NCBI GenBank assembly: GCA_026225945.1
Contig: JAMJFZ010000879.1
Location: forward strand, 434,001-498,000
Origin: Cricetomys ansorgei
Taxonomy: Eukaryota; Chordata; Mammalia; Rodentia; Nesomyidae
Length of the DNA stretch: 64,000 nt
Reading direction: 5' to 3'
The notes under the pieces are model-generated. The model did not search any database. It was given only the letters and a program-made list of their open reading frames with translations, and was not told the origin of the DNA. A program made the translations under genes and the position numbers. Positions 56,287-62,334 of the stretch are shown here, one piece after another (position 1 is the stretch's first letter; every line of letters begins with the position of its first letter).

Positions 56287-58163
56287 TCCAAGGTAGGAGA
56301 GAGGAAATAGAGATAAAAAAATAATAACACCAAATTTGGAAAAATATCATTCTCCAAAATTTACAACTGCAGTTCTGGTTGTTGGTGACCCTTCTCAGCA
56401 AACAGGTGATTCTATTCTGGGGTAGGGGTGGGGTGTCACAAAAATCACATACAATACAAATAAATTTGTAATCAGAAAATTCATGGAGGGCTGGAGAGAT
56501 GTCTAAGCAGTTAGGAGCACTTGCTGCTCCTCCAGAGGCCCAGGTTCAGTTCCAAGCACCCATAACCTTCTGTAACTCCACCTCCTGGGATCAGACACTC
56601 ACTTCTGGCTTCCACAGGCACCAGGCATTCATGTAATGTACTCAGATACACACAAACAAAACACCCATACATATAAAATAAAAGTAAGAAAGTCCCAAAA
56701 GAAAGAATGAGGATTCATGGAGAATATTCTAGTGTAATGTAATGCGTACAGGAAAAGACAACTTGTTTCAGGATATAGTCTCCAGCACACTGTTTCCTTA
56801 CAGCCTTTCCTTAAAATGCTGCAAAGCTGGCTTTGACTTTCTCCCTTATTCAGTCAAATCTGGCCCAGGAGGCATTATGGGAGTGGTCAGTGACTTCACT
56901 TGCACCTCTGAAGTGCTCGGTACCATTCAAAACAGTCAAATGCCCTCTGTCAAGGCTTTCCCTGGACTAGGGAATCTGTATTCCTCATTATGGATTCAGA
57001 CACAATGATACAAGCAAGCTTCAGCATTCACATATAGAGGGAAAAAAATAAGATACAAATGCATCAATATTCAGTTCAAGACACAGCGACAAATCATTTT
57101 CCTTAGTAGAAAAACCTGAGTCTCAAAAGTATGTATCATACAAATTACGTTGAGGAAAACAAGGGGAAGGGTGAGAAAAGGAAGAGTCTAGAGGACAAAA
57201 GACAAAGGCCTGCCTGCTGCTTCAACTGTTTGCTCACGTTAGTTCACAGTACCATAAAGTCACTCTCCAGGAGAACTCTGATGGGTCCTCTTCGGAATCC
57301 GTCACCGGTAATCTACAGTGCCCAGAAGAGCACCCTCACCATGCTTTCCTCAGCTTCCAACAGGAAATAAAGCAATCTATGCTGAAGTTCTTCGTACCTA
57401 AGAGGTTAGATTTTTCGCCAGAAACCTCTTTCTTGTTTATAAAATTAGTGAAGCTGGATTTCCAAAACCAAGTTCCTGGGTGATCGGTGCCACCCAACTC
57501 GGCTTCATGCAGGAGTGTGCAGAGAGGCGCCAGGCAGGGAGAATCACTGACAGAGGCGACCAAAACGGGGCACCTTGCAAAAACATAAAGGGGGAAAATC
57601 GTCTTCGGGAAGAAAACTGAAAACATCGCTGCTGTTACTCTCGATTTTCCTCACCGGAAATTCTCCCATTTTCAAATGAATATTACTACAATGCAATTCA
57701 TTCTTTTTCAATACTATGGCCCAAACAACGCATAGGACCAAAGCGGAACTCGCTATTTTACAGTAATTATTTTTAAAAACCCATTGTGATTTACAGTCAA
57801 TTTAAAAGAATGGAACCTTCCGGAGAGTTAACACCGTACAGACCGATTTCACAAGGGCTGTAAGGCACAGGACACGCAGTTAACTCCTCCATTTTCCTTT
57901 CTATTAAACAGAGCTTTAGTCACTTTTTTTTTTTTTTTTTTTGGCATTATAACATCAGTTAGATCATGAGACCGCACAAGCACGCTCCTACCTGAGAACT
58001 CCATCGACTTGGTCTTTGGTATAGACTTTCCCGCCTTCGCCACCACCGGGGGCGCTGTCCTTCATGCAGCCGGGCTTGCTCTGGTCCCCACCACCTGGAG
58101 GCTTCCGGCAGTGAGCGCCACTTCCAGCAGTGCTTCCATTTTTCATAATTATTTCCAACAATG
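31420..58163 (-). CDS. Dnajb14: Dnajb14, coding exons 2-8 (exon 1 outside the window)
   Basis: Seven exons (58163-57992, 48795-48650, 37770-37585, 36287-36193, 34957-34848, 34362-34190, 31544-31420) join in phase to residues 45-379 of DNAJB14 plus TAA. The order is a glycine-rich linker, a J domain ([12 protein letters not shown] ...) with catalytic HPD at residues 136-138, a GF-like stretch ([17 protein letters not shown]), a histidine- and charge-rich linker, a single transmembrane segment (about 247-270, [16 protein letters not shown]) and the C-terminal DUF1977 domain. DNAJB14 is an ER-membrane type II Hsp40. Its J domain faces the cytosol and stimulates Hsc70/Hsp70 in ER-associated degradation, alongside its paralogue DNAJB12. 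Coding sequence in the window is 1007 nt. The missing 133 nt match an exon 1 of 44 codons plus one base. All sites are GT-AG. Confidence 0.98.
31725..31860 (-). repeat. B1 SINE
   Basis: GACAGTGTCTCTACATAGAC, CTCACTCTGTAGACCAGGCT, GCTGGGATTAAAGGCACACAC. It sits in Dnajb14 intron 7, preceded by a (TTTC)n-type tail. Confidence 0.9.
32105..32175 (-). repeat. B1 fragment
   Basis: TTCTTGAGAATGAGTTTCAT and AGCCCAAGCTGGCCTCAAAC: partial reverse B1. Confidence 0.55.
32780..33400 (+). mobile_element. LINE-1 3' UTR (rodent Lx-like)
   Basis: CTGCAGACTCATAAATGGTC, GCCTAGGGAGCATGGCAGGA, AGATCAACATTCTGATGG, GAGGCCCTTCCCCTCCCTGAG and the 3' end GTATTAAAATGTTACAATGA match the L1 at 27.6 kb. It is 5'-truncated and inside Dnajb14 intron 7. 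Confidence 0.75.
33555..33640 (-). repeat. B1 SINE with internal deletion
   Basis: AGAGACAGGGTTTTTCTGTC, CTGTCCTGGAACTCGGACTA and then directly GCGTGCACCACCACCGCCC. The middle of the reverse B1 is missing. Confidence 0.85.
34190..34362 (-). CDS. Dnajb14: Dnajb14 coding exon 7: DUF1977 domain
   Basis: The acceptor ends TTTTGCAG and the donor is GTAAGT. The exon encodes [19 protein letters not shown] ... [12 protein letters not shown] (residues 282-338), the body of the lumenal DUF1977 region shared with DNAJB12. Confidence 0.97.
34848..34957 (-). CDS. Dnajb14: Dnajb14 coding exon 6: transmembrane segment
   Basis: The acceptor is CTGTTTTATAG and the donor is GTAAGT. The exon encodes [18 protein letters not shown] and then [18 protein letters not shown] (residues 245-280). 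The hydrophobic run of about 22 residues is the single membrane span. Confidence 0.96.
35362..35512 (-). repeat. B1 SINE
   Basis: TTTTTCGAGACAGGGTTTCTC, CTCACTCTGTAGACCAGGCTG, TCACCGCCACTGCCTG: full-length reverse B1, directly abutting an LTR-like repeat. Confidence 0.95.
35513..35850 (+). mobile_element. LTR-like dispersed repeat, copy 1 of 3
   Basis: Shares ordered blocks with copies at 38.1 and 59.4 kb: GGAAGTTTAT, CACTGTTGGAAAAAGGGATG, ATTTCTGTGG, TATCAGTAGAA, AACACCTGAGCTCAGA and TCTGCTGAGGTCTGGCAGGG. The approximate ends are TGTAG ... CTACA. It is probably a solo LTR; the family is not identified. It lies in Dnajb14 intron 5. Confidence 0.55.
36193..36287 (-). CDS. Dnajb14: Dnajb14 coding exon 5: His-rich linker
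   Basis: The acceptor is TTAATTTTCTAG and the donor is GTATGT. The exon encodes [20 protein letters not shown] and then [11 protein letters not shown] (residues 214-244). This is a low-complexity histidine and acidic/basic linker just before the membrane segment. Confidence 0.95.
36975..37150 (+). repeat. B1 SINE
   Basis: GCTGGGTGGTGGTGGTGTAT, GAGGCCAGCCTGGTCTACAG, AGAAACCCTGTCTCG and a complex A/C tail. Confidence 0.95.
37375..37520 (+). repeat. B1-like SINE (old) near Dnajb14 exon 4
   Basis: CAGGCCTATAACCCCAGTAC, AGGCAGGAGGATTGTTGTAA, AACTCTGTCTCAAAACAAAAG. It ends about 65 bases from the exon 4 donor. Confidence 0.65.
37585..37770 (-). CDS. Dnajb14: Dnajb14 coding exon 4: J domain end and G/F region
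   Basis: The acceptor is GCTTTTTTAG and the donor is GTACTC. The exon encodes [18 protein letters not shown] and then the region with [17 protein letters not shown] and FFGGGFPSG (residues 152-212). The donor GTACTC is weaker than the others in this gene. A B1-like repeat ends about 65 bases beyond it in the intron. Confidence 0.96.
38110..38420 (+). mobile_element. LTR-like dispersed repeat, copy 2 of 3
   Basis: GGGGAAGTTTATATTTAGTT, GCACTGTTGGTAAAAGGGAT, GCAGGTGTTGGATTTCTGTG, TATCAGTAGAACACCTAAAT, TCTGCTGAGGTCTGGCAGGG. Same order and orientation as the copies at 35.5 and 59.4 kb. It lies in Dnajb14 intron 3. Confidence 0.55.
38430..38530 (+). repeat. B1-like SINE fragment
   Basis: ACATACCTGTAATTCCAGCA and GAAGCTGAGGCAGGAGGATT. 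Diverged; directly follows the LTR-like repeat. Confidence 0.55.
39100..39255 (+). repeat. B1 SINE, internally deleted
   Basis: AGCCGGGCAGTGGTGGCGCA joins straight to GGCAGGCGGATCTCTGTGAG, so the stretch with AATCCCAGCAC is missing. The tail is (AAAT)n. Confidence 0.9.
39395..39560 (-). repeat. B2/B3-type SINE (diverged)
   Basis: TTCTGGGAATGGACTCGAGT and AGCTAAGCTATCTCACTGGC form a reverse SINE head. Confidence 0.5.
39660..39800 (+). repeat. B1-like SINE with (CA)n tail
   Basis: GGGGTGCATGCCTATAATCT, GAGAAACTGAGGCAGAGGGA, TACACACACATACACACAC. Confidence 0.6.
39850..40260 (-). mobile_element. Ancient LINE-1 (L1M-like) 3' region, reverse
   Basis: Segments such as ACACAGTGTTCTATGGTATGG, ATTACAATAAAGCTGCTGTA, TTTCTCTGGGATAAATGCCA and CCAAAGCTGTTCTGCAAAAT mirror the well-known reversed 3' part of old mammalian L1. 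It is highly diverged. Confidence 0.65.
40725..40985 (-). mobile_element. LINE-1 3' end (rodent), reverse, with tandem array
   Basis: ACATTTTCAGACGTGAATAC, ATGTATTTTGAGCATATTTA and CCCCATTAGCCTCCCACTCCC are the reverse of a rodent L1 3' end. The polypyrimidine portion has expanded into a minisatellite. Confidence 0.6.
40845..40965 (+). repeat. Minisatellite, unit about 20 bp (CTCCCACTCCCTCTTGCCC)
   Basis: About six near-identical CTCCCACTCCCTCTTGCCC units in a row, with T/C changes and one shortened unit (TCCCCCACTCCCTCTTA). Confidence 0.9.
41025..41165 (-). repeat. B3/B2-type SINE
   Basis: GTGGAAGTCAGAGGACAACT, GGGTTCTGGAAATTGAACTC, CCTACTGAGTCATCTCCCTAG. Confidence 0.8.
41180..41220 (+). 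repeat. (TG)n microsatellite
   Basis: About 20 perfect TG units. Confidence 0.97.
41690..42480 (-). mobile_element. Ancient LINE-1 (L1M-like) ORF2 relic, reverse
   Basis: TTCTCTACCCTACTCTGTAC and TGATCTCCAGCTTATCCTTC, and later a stretch near 42120-42230 (GTTAGTCGATTTTAAAA, TTGATTTTATATGTTTATTG) mirror reversed ORF2 of old L1 in the right order relative to the 3' part at 39.85 kb. It is probably one element, broken up by later insertions. Confidence 0.5.
42481..43510. other. Dnajb14 intron 3, unassigned diverged sequence
   Basis: No coding signal and no young repeat, apart from a T20 tract at 43148. It may be a further relic of old L1. I cannot assign it. Confidence 0.4.
43520..43780 (-). 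repeat. ID-B1 composite (B4-like) SINE
   Basis: A reverse ID piece (GCTAGGTAGGTACTGAACCAC) lies before a reverse B1 piece (TGATCCTCCTGCCTCGGTCC, CTGGGATCACAGG). Confidence 0.55.
44405..44460 (+). repeat. (GTTTT)n/(TTG)n simple repeat
   Basis: TTTTTGTTGTTGTTGTTGTTG followed by TTTTGTTTTGTTTTTTG. Confidence 0.85.
44697..44888 (+). repeat. B3/B2 SINE
   Basis: GGGGCCAGCAAGATGGCTCA, CCTGAGTTCAATGCCCAGGA, ATTGTCCTCTGATGTCCACA, (AAAT)-type tail. Confidence 0.85.
44905..45250 (+). pseudogene. Possible retrocopy or conserved block of unknown origin
   Basis: A block of higher GC and CpG than its flanks. It holds an open stretch from about 45057 to 45239 reading [17 protein letters not shown] and on to [13 protein letters not shown], ending in TAA. 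Upstream another frame reads [19 protein letters not shown], so a frameshift would be needed to join them. I do not recognise the protein. No poly(A) tail or intron signal was found. Confidence 0.2.
45505..45585 (-). repeat. ID SINE
   Basis: GACCTTGTGCATAGTAGGCA and AATGTTCTACTACCATCTAC: reverse ID head. Confidence 0.65.
45617..45785 (+). repeat. B1 SINE with internal 9-bp duplication
   Basis: The word GCACTTGGGCACTTGGGAGG shows a tandem CACTTGGG. The rest is a typical forward B1 ending AACCCTGTCTTG. Confidence 0.93.
45786..45990 (-). repeat. B2 SINE
   Basis: ACTTTTATTGTATGTGTATAAG, TGGGAATCGAACCTGGGTCG, CAGTGCTCTAAACCACTAAGC: full-length reverse B2 immediately next to the B1. Confidence 0.9.
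45990..46135 (-). repeat. B1-like SINE
   Basis: TTTTTGAAAAAGGGTCTGAT, GACTGGCCTTGAATTCACTA, TGGGATTACAGGTGTGCACA. Confidence 0.65.
46160..46345 (-). repeat. B2 SINE
   Basis: TTACTTTTATGTGTGTGAGT, GGCCATAAGAGGGTGTCAGA, GCGCCATCTCTCCATCC. Confidence 0.8.
46690..46885 (-). repeat. B3 SINE with (TG)n
   Basis: TTTTTATTTCATTTATGTGTG, (TG) run at 46717-46760, GTGGGAGTCAGTTCTCTCCTC, CTTGGTGGCGAGTGCCA. Confidence 0.8.
47110..47225 (-). repeat. B1-like SINE (old)
   Basis: TGCTATGTCGACCAGGCTGG, CCTCAAACTTGTGATTGATC, GGTTATAGACATGTTCCACA. Confidence 0.6.
47810..47975 (+). repeat. B1 SINE with (TG)n replacing its middle
   Basis: The head AGCCAGGTGGTAGTGGTACATG runs into TG units at 47830-47858, then GGCAGGTGGATCTCTGTGAG and a normal 3' half. 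Confidence 0.9.
48030..48240 (+). repeat. B1-like then ID SINE
   Basis: GGCTGGGCTGTGGATGCCTTT, GACCAGCCTGGGCTGCACAG, then GGCTGGAGACGCAGCTCAGT and CCCTGGGTTTGAGCTCCAGC. Confidence 0.65.
48650..48795 (-). CDS. Dnajb14: Dnajb14 coding exon 3: J domain with HPD
   Basis: The acceptor is TTCTTGTTCACAG and the donor is GTAAAG. The exon encodes [16 protein letters not shown] ... [18 protein letters not shown] (residues 103-150). Helices I-III of the J domain and the essential His-Pro-Asp loop are intact. Confidence 0.97.
48796..51340. other. Dnajb14 intron 2, mostly single-copy stretch
   Basis: No coding signal. It contains a GT/T-rich run near 49735-49775, purine-rich (GGGGA)n at 49910-49935 and a G/A tract at 50715-50790. 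Otherwise it has no clear repeats. Confidence 0.5.
51345..51500 (-). repeat. B1 SINE
   Basis: TTTTTTGAGATAGGGTCTCTC, GTAGACCAAGACGGCCTCAG, TGTGCCACTATGTCTGGCTG. Confidence 0.85.
51690..52080 (+). mobile_element. DNA-transposon-like medium-copy repeat (probably URR1 group)
   Basis: AAGCCAGAGTCATTTTAAAA, TTTTCTTGATTGATGATTGA, GGTTCTATAAGAAAGCAGAC, TTATCACAGCAACAGAGATC, CCTAACTAAGGCAAC. The sequence is the reverse complement of the element at 52480. The family name is from memory. Confidence 0.6.
52245..53035 (-). mobile_element. Older URR1-like repeat split by a second copy
   Basis: The left half is TAGTTTGCTTTCTGCTGTTG to GACCACCCGCTGGGGGTGGC. It resumes at 52882 with GGGCTTTCCCACCTCAATGA and runs to CAAACCAGCCAGGACAAT. 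The middle 402 bases are a separate insertion. Confidence 0.6.
52480..52881 (-). mobile_element. Nested URR1-like insertion with short terminal inverted repeats
   Basis: The left end TGTCTTAGTTAG and the reverse complement of the right end TGTACTGGTTAG agree at 9 of 12 positions. Inside are GCTGATGCTGAGGCCTTGGA and ACAACGGGCTGGGCCCTCCC. There is no transposase. Confidence 0.6.
53070..53452 (+). mobile_element. URR1-like repeat
   Basis: GTGGTTTGAATAAGAATGGG, CCTTGTTGGAGGAAGTGTGTC, CTCCAACACCACGTCTGCCTG, CTCACAGCAATAGGACACTG. Confidence 0.65.
53478..53812 (-). mobile_element. DNA-transposon-like medium-copy repeat
   Basis: CCTGTGATCAAATGCCTGAC, AAAGCAAAGGAGTTTATTTTG, CTAGGAAATCCCTCACAGAT, TGATTCTAGGTCCCATCAAG. 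Confidence 0.55.
54271..54485 (+). repeat. ID-B1 composite (B4-like) SINE
   Basis: GGGGATGTAGCTCAGTTGGA and GAAGCCCTGGGCTCAGTCTC (ID part), followed by GGGTGTGGTGGCAAACACTT and CCCAGCATTCAGGAGGCAGA (B1 part). Confidence 0.75.
54530..54895 (+). mobile_element. URR1-like repeat
   Basis: TTGAATAAAAATGGCCCCCA, AAGAAAGTGTGTCACTGGGG, CCAGCACCATGTCTGCCTGC, CTTCATAGCAAATAGAAACC. Same family and orientation as 53070-53452. Confidence 0.65.
54940..55070 (+). repeat. B1-like SINE (old)
   Basis: CATACCTGTAACCCCAGAAC, GGCTGAAACAGGAGAAACAT and an A-rich tail. Confidence 0.5.
55300..55470. promoter_or_regulatory. Candidate intronic enhancer: clustered C/EBP- and POU-like sites
   Basis: A non-repeat block contains AAGTTGCACAACTT, TTATGCAAT, ATTATTGCAT and TTTGCATAAT within about 110 bases. 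These resemble C/EBP and octamer half-sites. This is an inference from motif words only. Confidence 0.3.
56220..56284 (+). repeat. (CT)n(CA)n compound microsatellite
   Basis: Imperfect CT repeat followed by CATA and CA units. Confidence 0.95.
56487..56690 (+). repeat. B2 SINE
   Basis: GGGCTGGAGAGATGTCTAAG, GCCCAGGTTCAGTTCCAAGC, CACTTCTGGCTTCCACAGGC and an A-rich tail. Confidence 0.9.
57240..57860. promoter_or_regulatory. CpG-enriched single-copy block beside Dnajb14 exon 2
   Basis: I count about 20 CpGs in 600 bases, well above the flanks, with no SINE or L1 words. It lies directly 3' (in gene sense) of exon 2. It could be a regulatory element or an alternative promoter; no conserved ORF was recognised. 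Confidence 0.3.
57992..58163 (-). CDS. Dnajb14: Dnajb14 coding exon 2 (residues 45-101)
   Basis: The acceptor is GTCTTTCCACAG and the donor is GTAGGA. The exon encodes (A)[13 protein letters not shown] ... [10 protein letters not shown] plus two bases of Ser102. It joins the end of the N-terminal helical region to a Gly/Ser-rich linker before the J domain. The linker is variable ([12 protein letters not shown]). The first exon is not within the 5.8 kb to the right edge. Confidence 0.95.
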
Positions 58164-58319
58164 CTGTGGAAAGACAGACCATGGGTACTGTACCTACTTG
58201 CATCAGGACACCACACAAGAGCTCCAGAAGAAAGACAAAGCAGACAAACTGCAAATGACGTCCTCCACAGGGACCCCCCACTTCTCTCCCTTGGCGGTGA
58301 CAGGAGGGGCACTTGTATT

Positions 58320-58455
58320 GTTTTGTTTTTCCTTTAGTTTAGACAGGATCTTGCTATGTAAATGGGGCTGACCTAGAATTATGTGACCCAACTTGCTTTG
58401 AACTCTCAATTCTGCCTTAGCTTCCCAGTGCTGGGACTACAAACACAAGCTACCA
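58320..58455 (-). repeat. B1-like SINE
   Basis: CAGGATCTTGCTATGTAAAT, CAGTGCTGGGACTACAAACA. Confidence 0.55.
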
Positions 58456-58494
58456 AATTCAGGTTCCATACTGTGTCTTTAACTATCAAGCCTT

Positions 58495-58622
58495 CCTGCT
58501 GCGTGTTGCGACATGCCTTTAACCTCAGCAGTTTATCACAGGTAGATCTCCGTGAGCTCCAGGCCAGTCAGAGCTACCCAGTGAAACTCCATCTCAAAAA
58601 CAAAACAAAACAAAACAAATAA
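58495..58622 (+). repeat. B1 SINE (shortened)
   Basis: GACATGCCTTTAACCTCAGC, GTAGATCTCCGTGAGCTCCA, then directly GCCAGTCAGAGCTACCCAGT, and (CAAAA)n tail. Confidence 0.8.
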
Positions 58623-58961
58623 ACACTGATCATTCTTTCAGTCCATAACTGTCTAAGAATACTGTCATTTAGGAATGTTCAAATACATGTAAAGTTAATA
58701 ACTAGAAATAATTATCAGATATCTAATTGTTATGACATACTTAACACACAATGAAACTGCAGAATAACCCCCCGAAAGATAACAATTAAAAGCAGCGTAG
58801 GAACTTTTTTTTAAAGGCAGAAATCAGACTTCTGTTTACTTTCCAACAACAAGAAAAAGCAAAAGGCACTGGAATACGATCTTTAAAATAAGTAGAAAAA
58901 ATACTGTCAACCTGAGTTGAGCAGAGATATTCTTTCAAATACACACAATAAAAACATTTTA

Positions 58962-59165
58962 AAGAGGCTAGAGGAATAGTTCATCAGTTGAGTGTTTACT
59001 GCTCTTGCAGAGGACCCAGGTTCAGCTCCCAGCACCCAGATCACAAAGCTCACAGTCAGACTCTCCTTCCAGAGGATCCAGCACTTCCTGGCCATTGGGG
59101 ACACCAGCACACGCATGTGCACATAAACACAAACGTTCACATAAATCCTTTTTTAAATTTAAACA
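58962..59165 (+). repeat. B2 SINE
   Basis: GACCCAGGTTCAGCTCCCAG, CACAAAGCTCACAGTCAGAC, GGGGACACCAGCACACGCAT. Confidence 0.85.
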
Positions 59166-59434
59166 GAAAATGAGAAAAATGAACCACTCAGAGACATATA
59201 CTAAAGAAAAAATACTACAAGGTTTACATTTCAGACTGAGTAAAATTGTGTCCATATGGGCAGAGGCGCAGAAATGAATAGTGATCCATCACTGTGCGAA
59301 TAAACGTAAACACCAAATGTACAAAAAAAATGGAAATAATGTCTACTTTAAAATAATCTGGGAAGTAGAGGCTTAAAAGTAGGGGTAGAAGGAAGGATGA
59401 TGTAAAATTGGTCATTTCCAGTGGTTAAAGTTTG

Positions 59435-59757
59435 TTGCAGAAGTTTATTTTCAGTTATATATAAAATTATGTACTGTTGGGTAAAGGGCTGTCTAGGGCA
59501 CTTTGTATTGTTTGCAGGTGTTGGATTTTCTGTGGAGGTTGTTTAATTGCTAATGGTCTACATGTGCTATCAGTAGAACACCTGAAGAGTTCTGAAAGAA
59601 TAAAAACACCTGAGCTCAGAGGCTCGAGGTTCCACTGTGAGTATGGCACCGGCCGTGACAGTGGTTCCCTCTGCTGAGGTCTGGCAGGGCTTCCACGTAT
59701 GAAAAAGCCTCCTTGTCTCTCTTGCTGATCCACCACAGCAGCGAGCTAGAAAAGTTG
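59435..59757 (+). mobile_element. LTR-like dispersed repeat, copy 3 of 3
   Basis: TGTTGCAGAAGTTTATTTTC, GCAGGTGTTGGATTTTCTGT, TATCAGTAGAACACCTGAAG, GAATAAAAACACCTGAGCTC and TCTGCTGAGGTCTGGCAGGG. It matches the copies at 35.5 and 38.1 kb. Confidence 0.55.
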
Positions 59758-59984
59758 CATGGTACAATATGACTATTACTGTTTTGTTTGTACGTGTATA
59801 AACTATGAAATTAAACAGTAAATAATTAAGCTTAACAAAAAGACAAAACAGAAAAATTCACCATGATGGTCGTTTTAACACATCTCAATCCAATAACTGA
59901 CAAATTGTTAAGGATGGGAGAACATAAACTTTAAATTTATCCAGCTTGAACTGAGATGTTAAATCTCACCTATTTGGGGTGGGG

Positions 59985-60165
59985 CTCATGTAGCCTACTC
60001 TGGCTATGCAGCAAAAGATGACTTTGAATTTCTGACCAGCCTGCCTTAACCACCCAGTATTGGCAACACAGGCATGTGCCACCATGCCATTTAAGCTGTG
60101 CTAGGGATTTAAACTTTGCATGCTAGGCAAGCACTGTACCCACCGAGATGCATCTCCAGCCTTCT
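59985..60165 (-). repeat. B1-ID composite (B4-like) SINE
   Basis: GCATGTGCCACCATGCCATT (B1 part), then GATTTAAACTTTGCATGCTA and AAGCACTGTACCCACCGAGA (ID part). Confidence 0.65.
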
Positions 60166-60319
60166 TTCCTTCATATGGACAAAGGAATGAAAATTGGTAG
60201 CATTATATCAAGTTCGCAGAGTTACTTCTTCAAATCTCAAAAAACTAGTGTCATATATGCTACAATCTAGGAGCAACTGTGCTCTCCTTTAAAGAATAAA
60301 TGAATTATTAAAATGTAAC

Positions 60320-60442
60320 TAAAGGCTGAGAGTTGGGGTGCACACCTTTAAGCCCAGCAGGAGGATGTCTGTAAGTATGAGGAGAGTCTCATCTACATAG
60401 CAAATTGTGAGCTAGCCAGAACTACAAAGTGAGACCCTGATT
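60320..60442 (+). repeat. B1-like SINE
   Basis: GTGCACACCTTTAAGCCCAG, CTACAAAGTGAGACCCTGAT. The tail has become a GGAA array. Confidence 0.6.
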
Positions 60443-60556
60443 GGAAGGAAGGAAGGAAGGAAGGAGGAAAGGAGGGAGGGAAAGAGGGAGGGAAGGAAGG
60501 AAGGAAGGAGGGAAGGAGGGAGGGAAGAAAAGAAGGAAGGAAGAAGGAAGAAGAGG
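60443..60556 (+). repeat. (GGAA)n/(GGGA)n purine tract
   Basis: More than 110 bases of nearly pure purine on one strand, built on GGAA/GGAG units. Confidence 0.95.
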
Positions 60557-60944
60557 AAACCATCAGAAAAACAGAGCAGGTAAGTGCATGCTTAGAAAGT
60601 AGATTGGTTTTTTGCCAAGGACAGGGGTTAGTGGGTCAGGGAAACATGAAATGAGACGAGCCGTTAATGAGCTGTTTTATTTCTGAGGTTGGGAAGTGTT
60701 CTAAAATGATGACAATTGTTGCACAATTCTGTGAATCTACTGAAAACCTACTGTGTACTTTAAATGAGTCATTTAGTATGAAAATTATATCAATAAAGCT
60801 TTTATACATACATAATTTTAGTTATATATTAAAAATTCCAACTGCTTTTGGCAAATCTACAAAGACATATCTAATACTTAAAAAAACTCCCACCATTCTT
60901 TCTCTGTGGCTGACGGATAGGAAGTCACCAAAGAAACTTTTGGT

Positions 60945-61090
60945 TTTTTTTTTTTTCCAAACAGGGTTTCTTTGTACAGCCCTAGTTTTCCTGGAATTCC
61001 CTCTGCAAACCAGGGTGGTCTTGAACTCACAGAGATCCACCTGACTCTGCCTCCCGAGTGCTGGGATCAAAGGCATGTGCCAAACATAGC
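60945..61090 (-). repeat. B1 SINE
   Basis: TTTTTTTTTTCCAAACAGGG, GTCTTGAACTCACAGAGATC, GCTGGGATCAAAGGCATGTG. Confidence 0.9.
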
Positions 61091-61324
61091 CTGGCTAAGA
61101 AACTGTATTTTATGACAATATAATTATAGGTGATATAGCAGTCTTCTATTAGTTAAGTTACTAATAAGAAGAATATAAGACATACCATATAGCTAACTTT
61201 CAGAGAGTTCAGCCTGCATTTAATATAATCATAATGGAATCAGAATAATCTATGTAGCAAGTGGTGATCCACAACACGTAAATAGCAAAACATTAAAAAA
61301 AAAGAGCAAATGTAGAATAAGCAG

Positions 61325-61405
61325 GACTCAAAACCAAATCCTCCTGCCTCTGCCTCTGGTCCTTGAACCCGGGATTACAGGAGTGTACCACCATGCCAGG
61401 CCAGG
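61325..61405 (-). repeat. B1-like fragment
   Basis: AAATCCTCCTGCCTCTGCCT, GGGATTACAGGAGTGTACCA. Confidence 0.6.
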
Positions 61406-61549
61406 AACTTAAAATTTAATTCTCTTGGAATCTCAAATAAAACCAAAGAGAATTAAGTACCAAATCACAGCCTCATTCACAAAATCCCCTAATATATGAC
61501 AACAGGAATGAACCCTCAACAGCTAACAAGCTATGTGTGGGTATTAAGA

Positions 61550-61552
<3 letters not shown>

Positions 61553-61607
<55 letters not shown>

Positions 61608-61608
61608 A
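61553..61608 (+). repeat. (TG)n(AG)n compound microsatellite
   Basis: About 14 TG units followed by about 13 AG units. Confidence 0.96.
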
Positions 61609-61874
61609 GGAGAATCAGAGAACAGTAAATGGACATTTGCCAAGCTCAAAGAACAACAACAACAAAAAAATAAAGAAATTAAATTATCAATGGCATTGCA
61701 AGAAAAGCTGAGGAAATACAAGAAAAGTAATGGGATTTGCCCACTTATTATAGCACCAGTGTCTGGTCCACACTGAAGGCAAAACTGCAGGGAACAGGAC
61801 CCGGGCTAGAAGGGAAAAGCTCAACAACAACAACAACTGCAAAGGGAAACTGCAGAGAAAAATAGGGTGGACAC

Positions 61875-62040
61875 TTTTTTTTTTTTTTTTCGAGACAGGG
61901 TTTCTCTGCTGTAACTCTGGCTGTCCTGGAACTCACTCTGTAGACCAGGCTGGCCTCGAACTCACAGAGATCTGCCTCCTCTGACTTCAGAGTGCTGGGA
62001 TAAAAGGTGTGCACCACCACCACCACCACCACTGGGCTAC
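61875..62040 (-). repeat. B1 SINE with (CCA)n expansion
   Basis: TTTTTCGAGACAGGGTTTCTC, GTAGACCAGGCTGGCCTCGA. The head region has CACCACCACCACCACCACCA at 62011-62032 in place of the short CACCACC. Confidence 0.93.
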
Positions 62041-62334
62041 ACGACATACTTTTAAACATCACACAAAATCTGAAGGATCTCTGTGTATTTGCAAAGGCAA
62101 AACAAACATATTACACATGTAAATAAGTAAAATAAGTACATAGTAAAAGGTAACGACAGAGCTCAAACATGCTGCAAAGAATTGGTGTGGAAAGGTAAGT
62201 ATGCCCTCTAGAGACAATCGGTGCACAGCAGGAGACTGGGCAGCCAGATGGTGAACAAGAGACTCTGCTCTAAAGTCAAATCTGCAACTGGGAAACCACC
62301 TACCCAATCACAGGTGCGAAAAATACCGGAAAAG

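Noticed and set aside
57959..58371. Plus-strand and alternative-frame ORFs over Dnajb14 exon 2
   Set aside because: They are shadows of the GC-rich real exon. Only the frame spelling [13 protein letters not shown] joins to the J domain.
60443..60556. Possible CRISPR-like or satellite array
   Set aside because: The units are 4 bp with no spacers, so it is a simple purine microsatellite.
61473..61776. Open frames over 61.5-61.7 kb
   Set aside because: They consist of (TG)n(AG)n repeat and flanking non-coding DNA.
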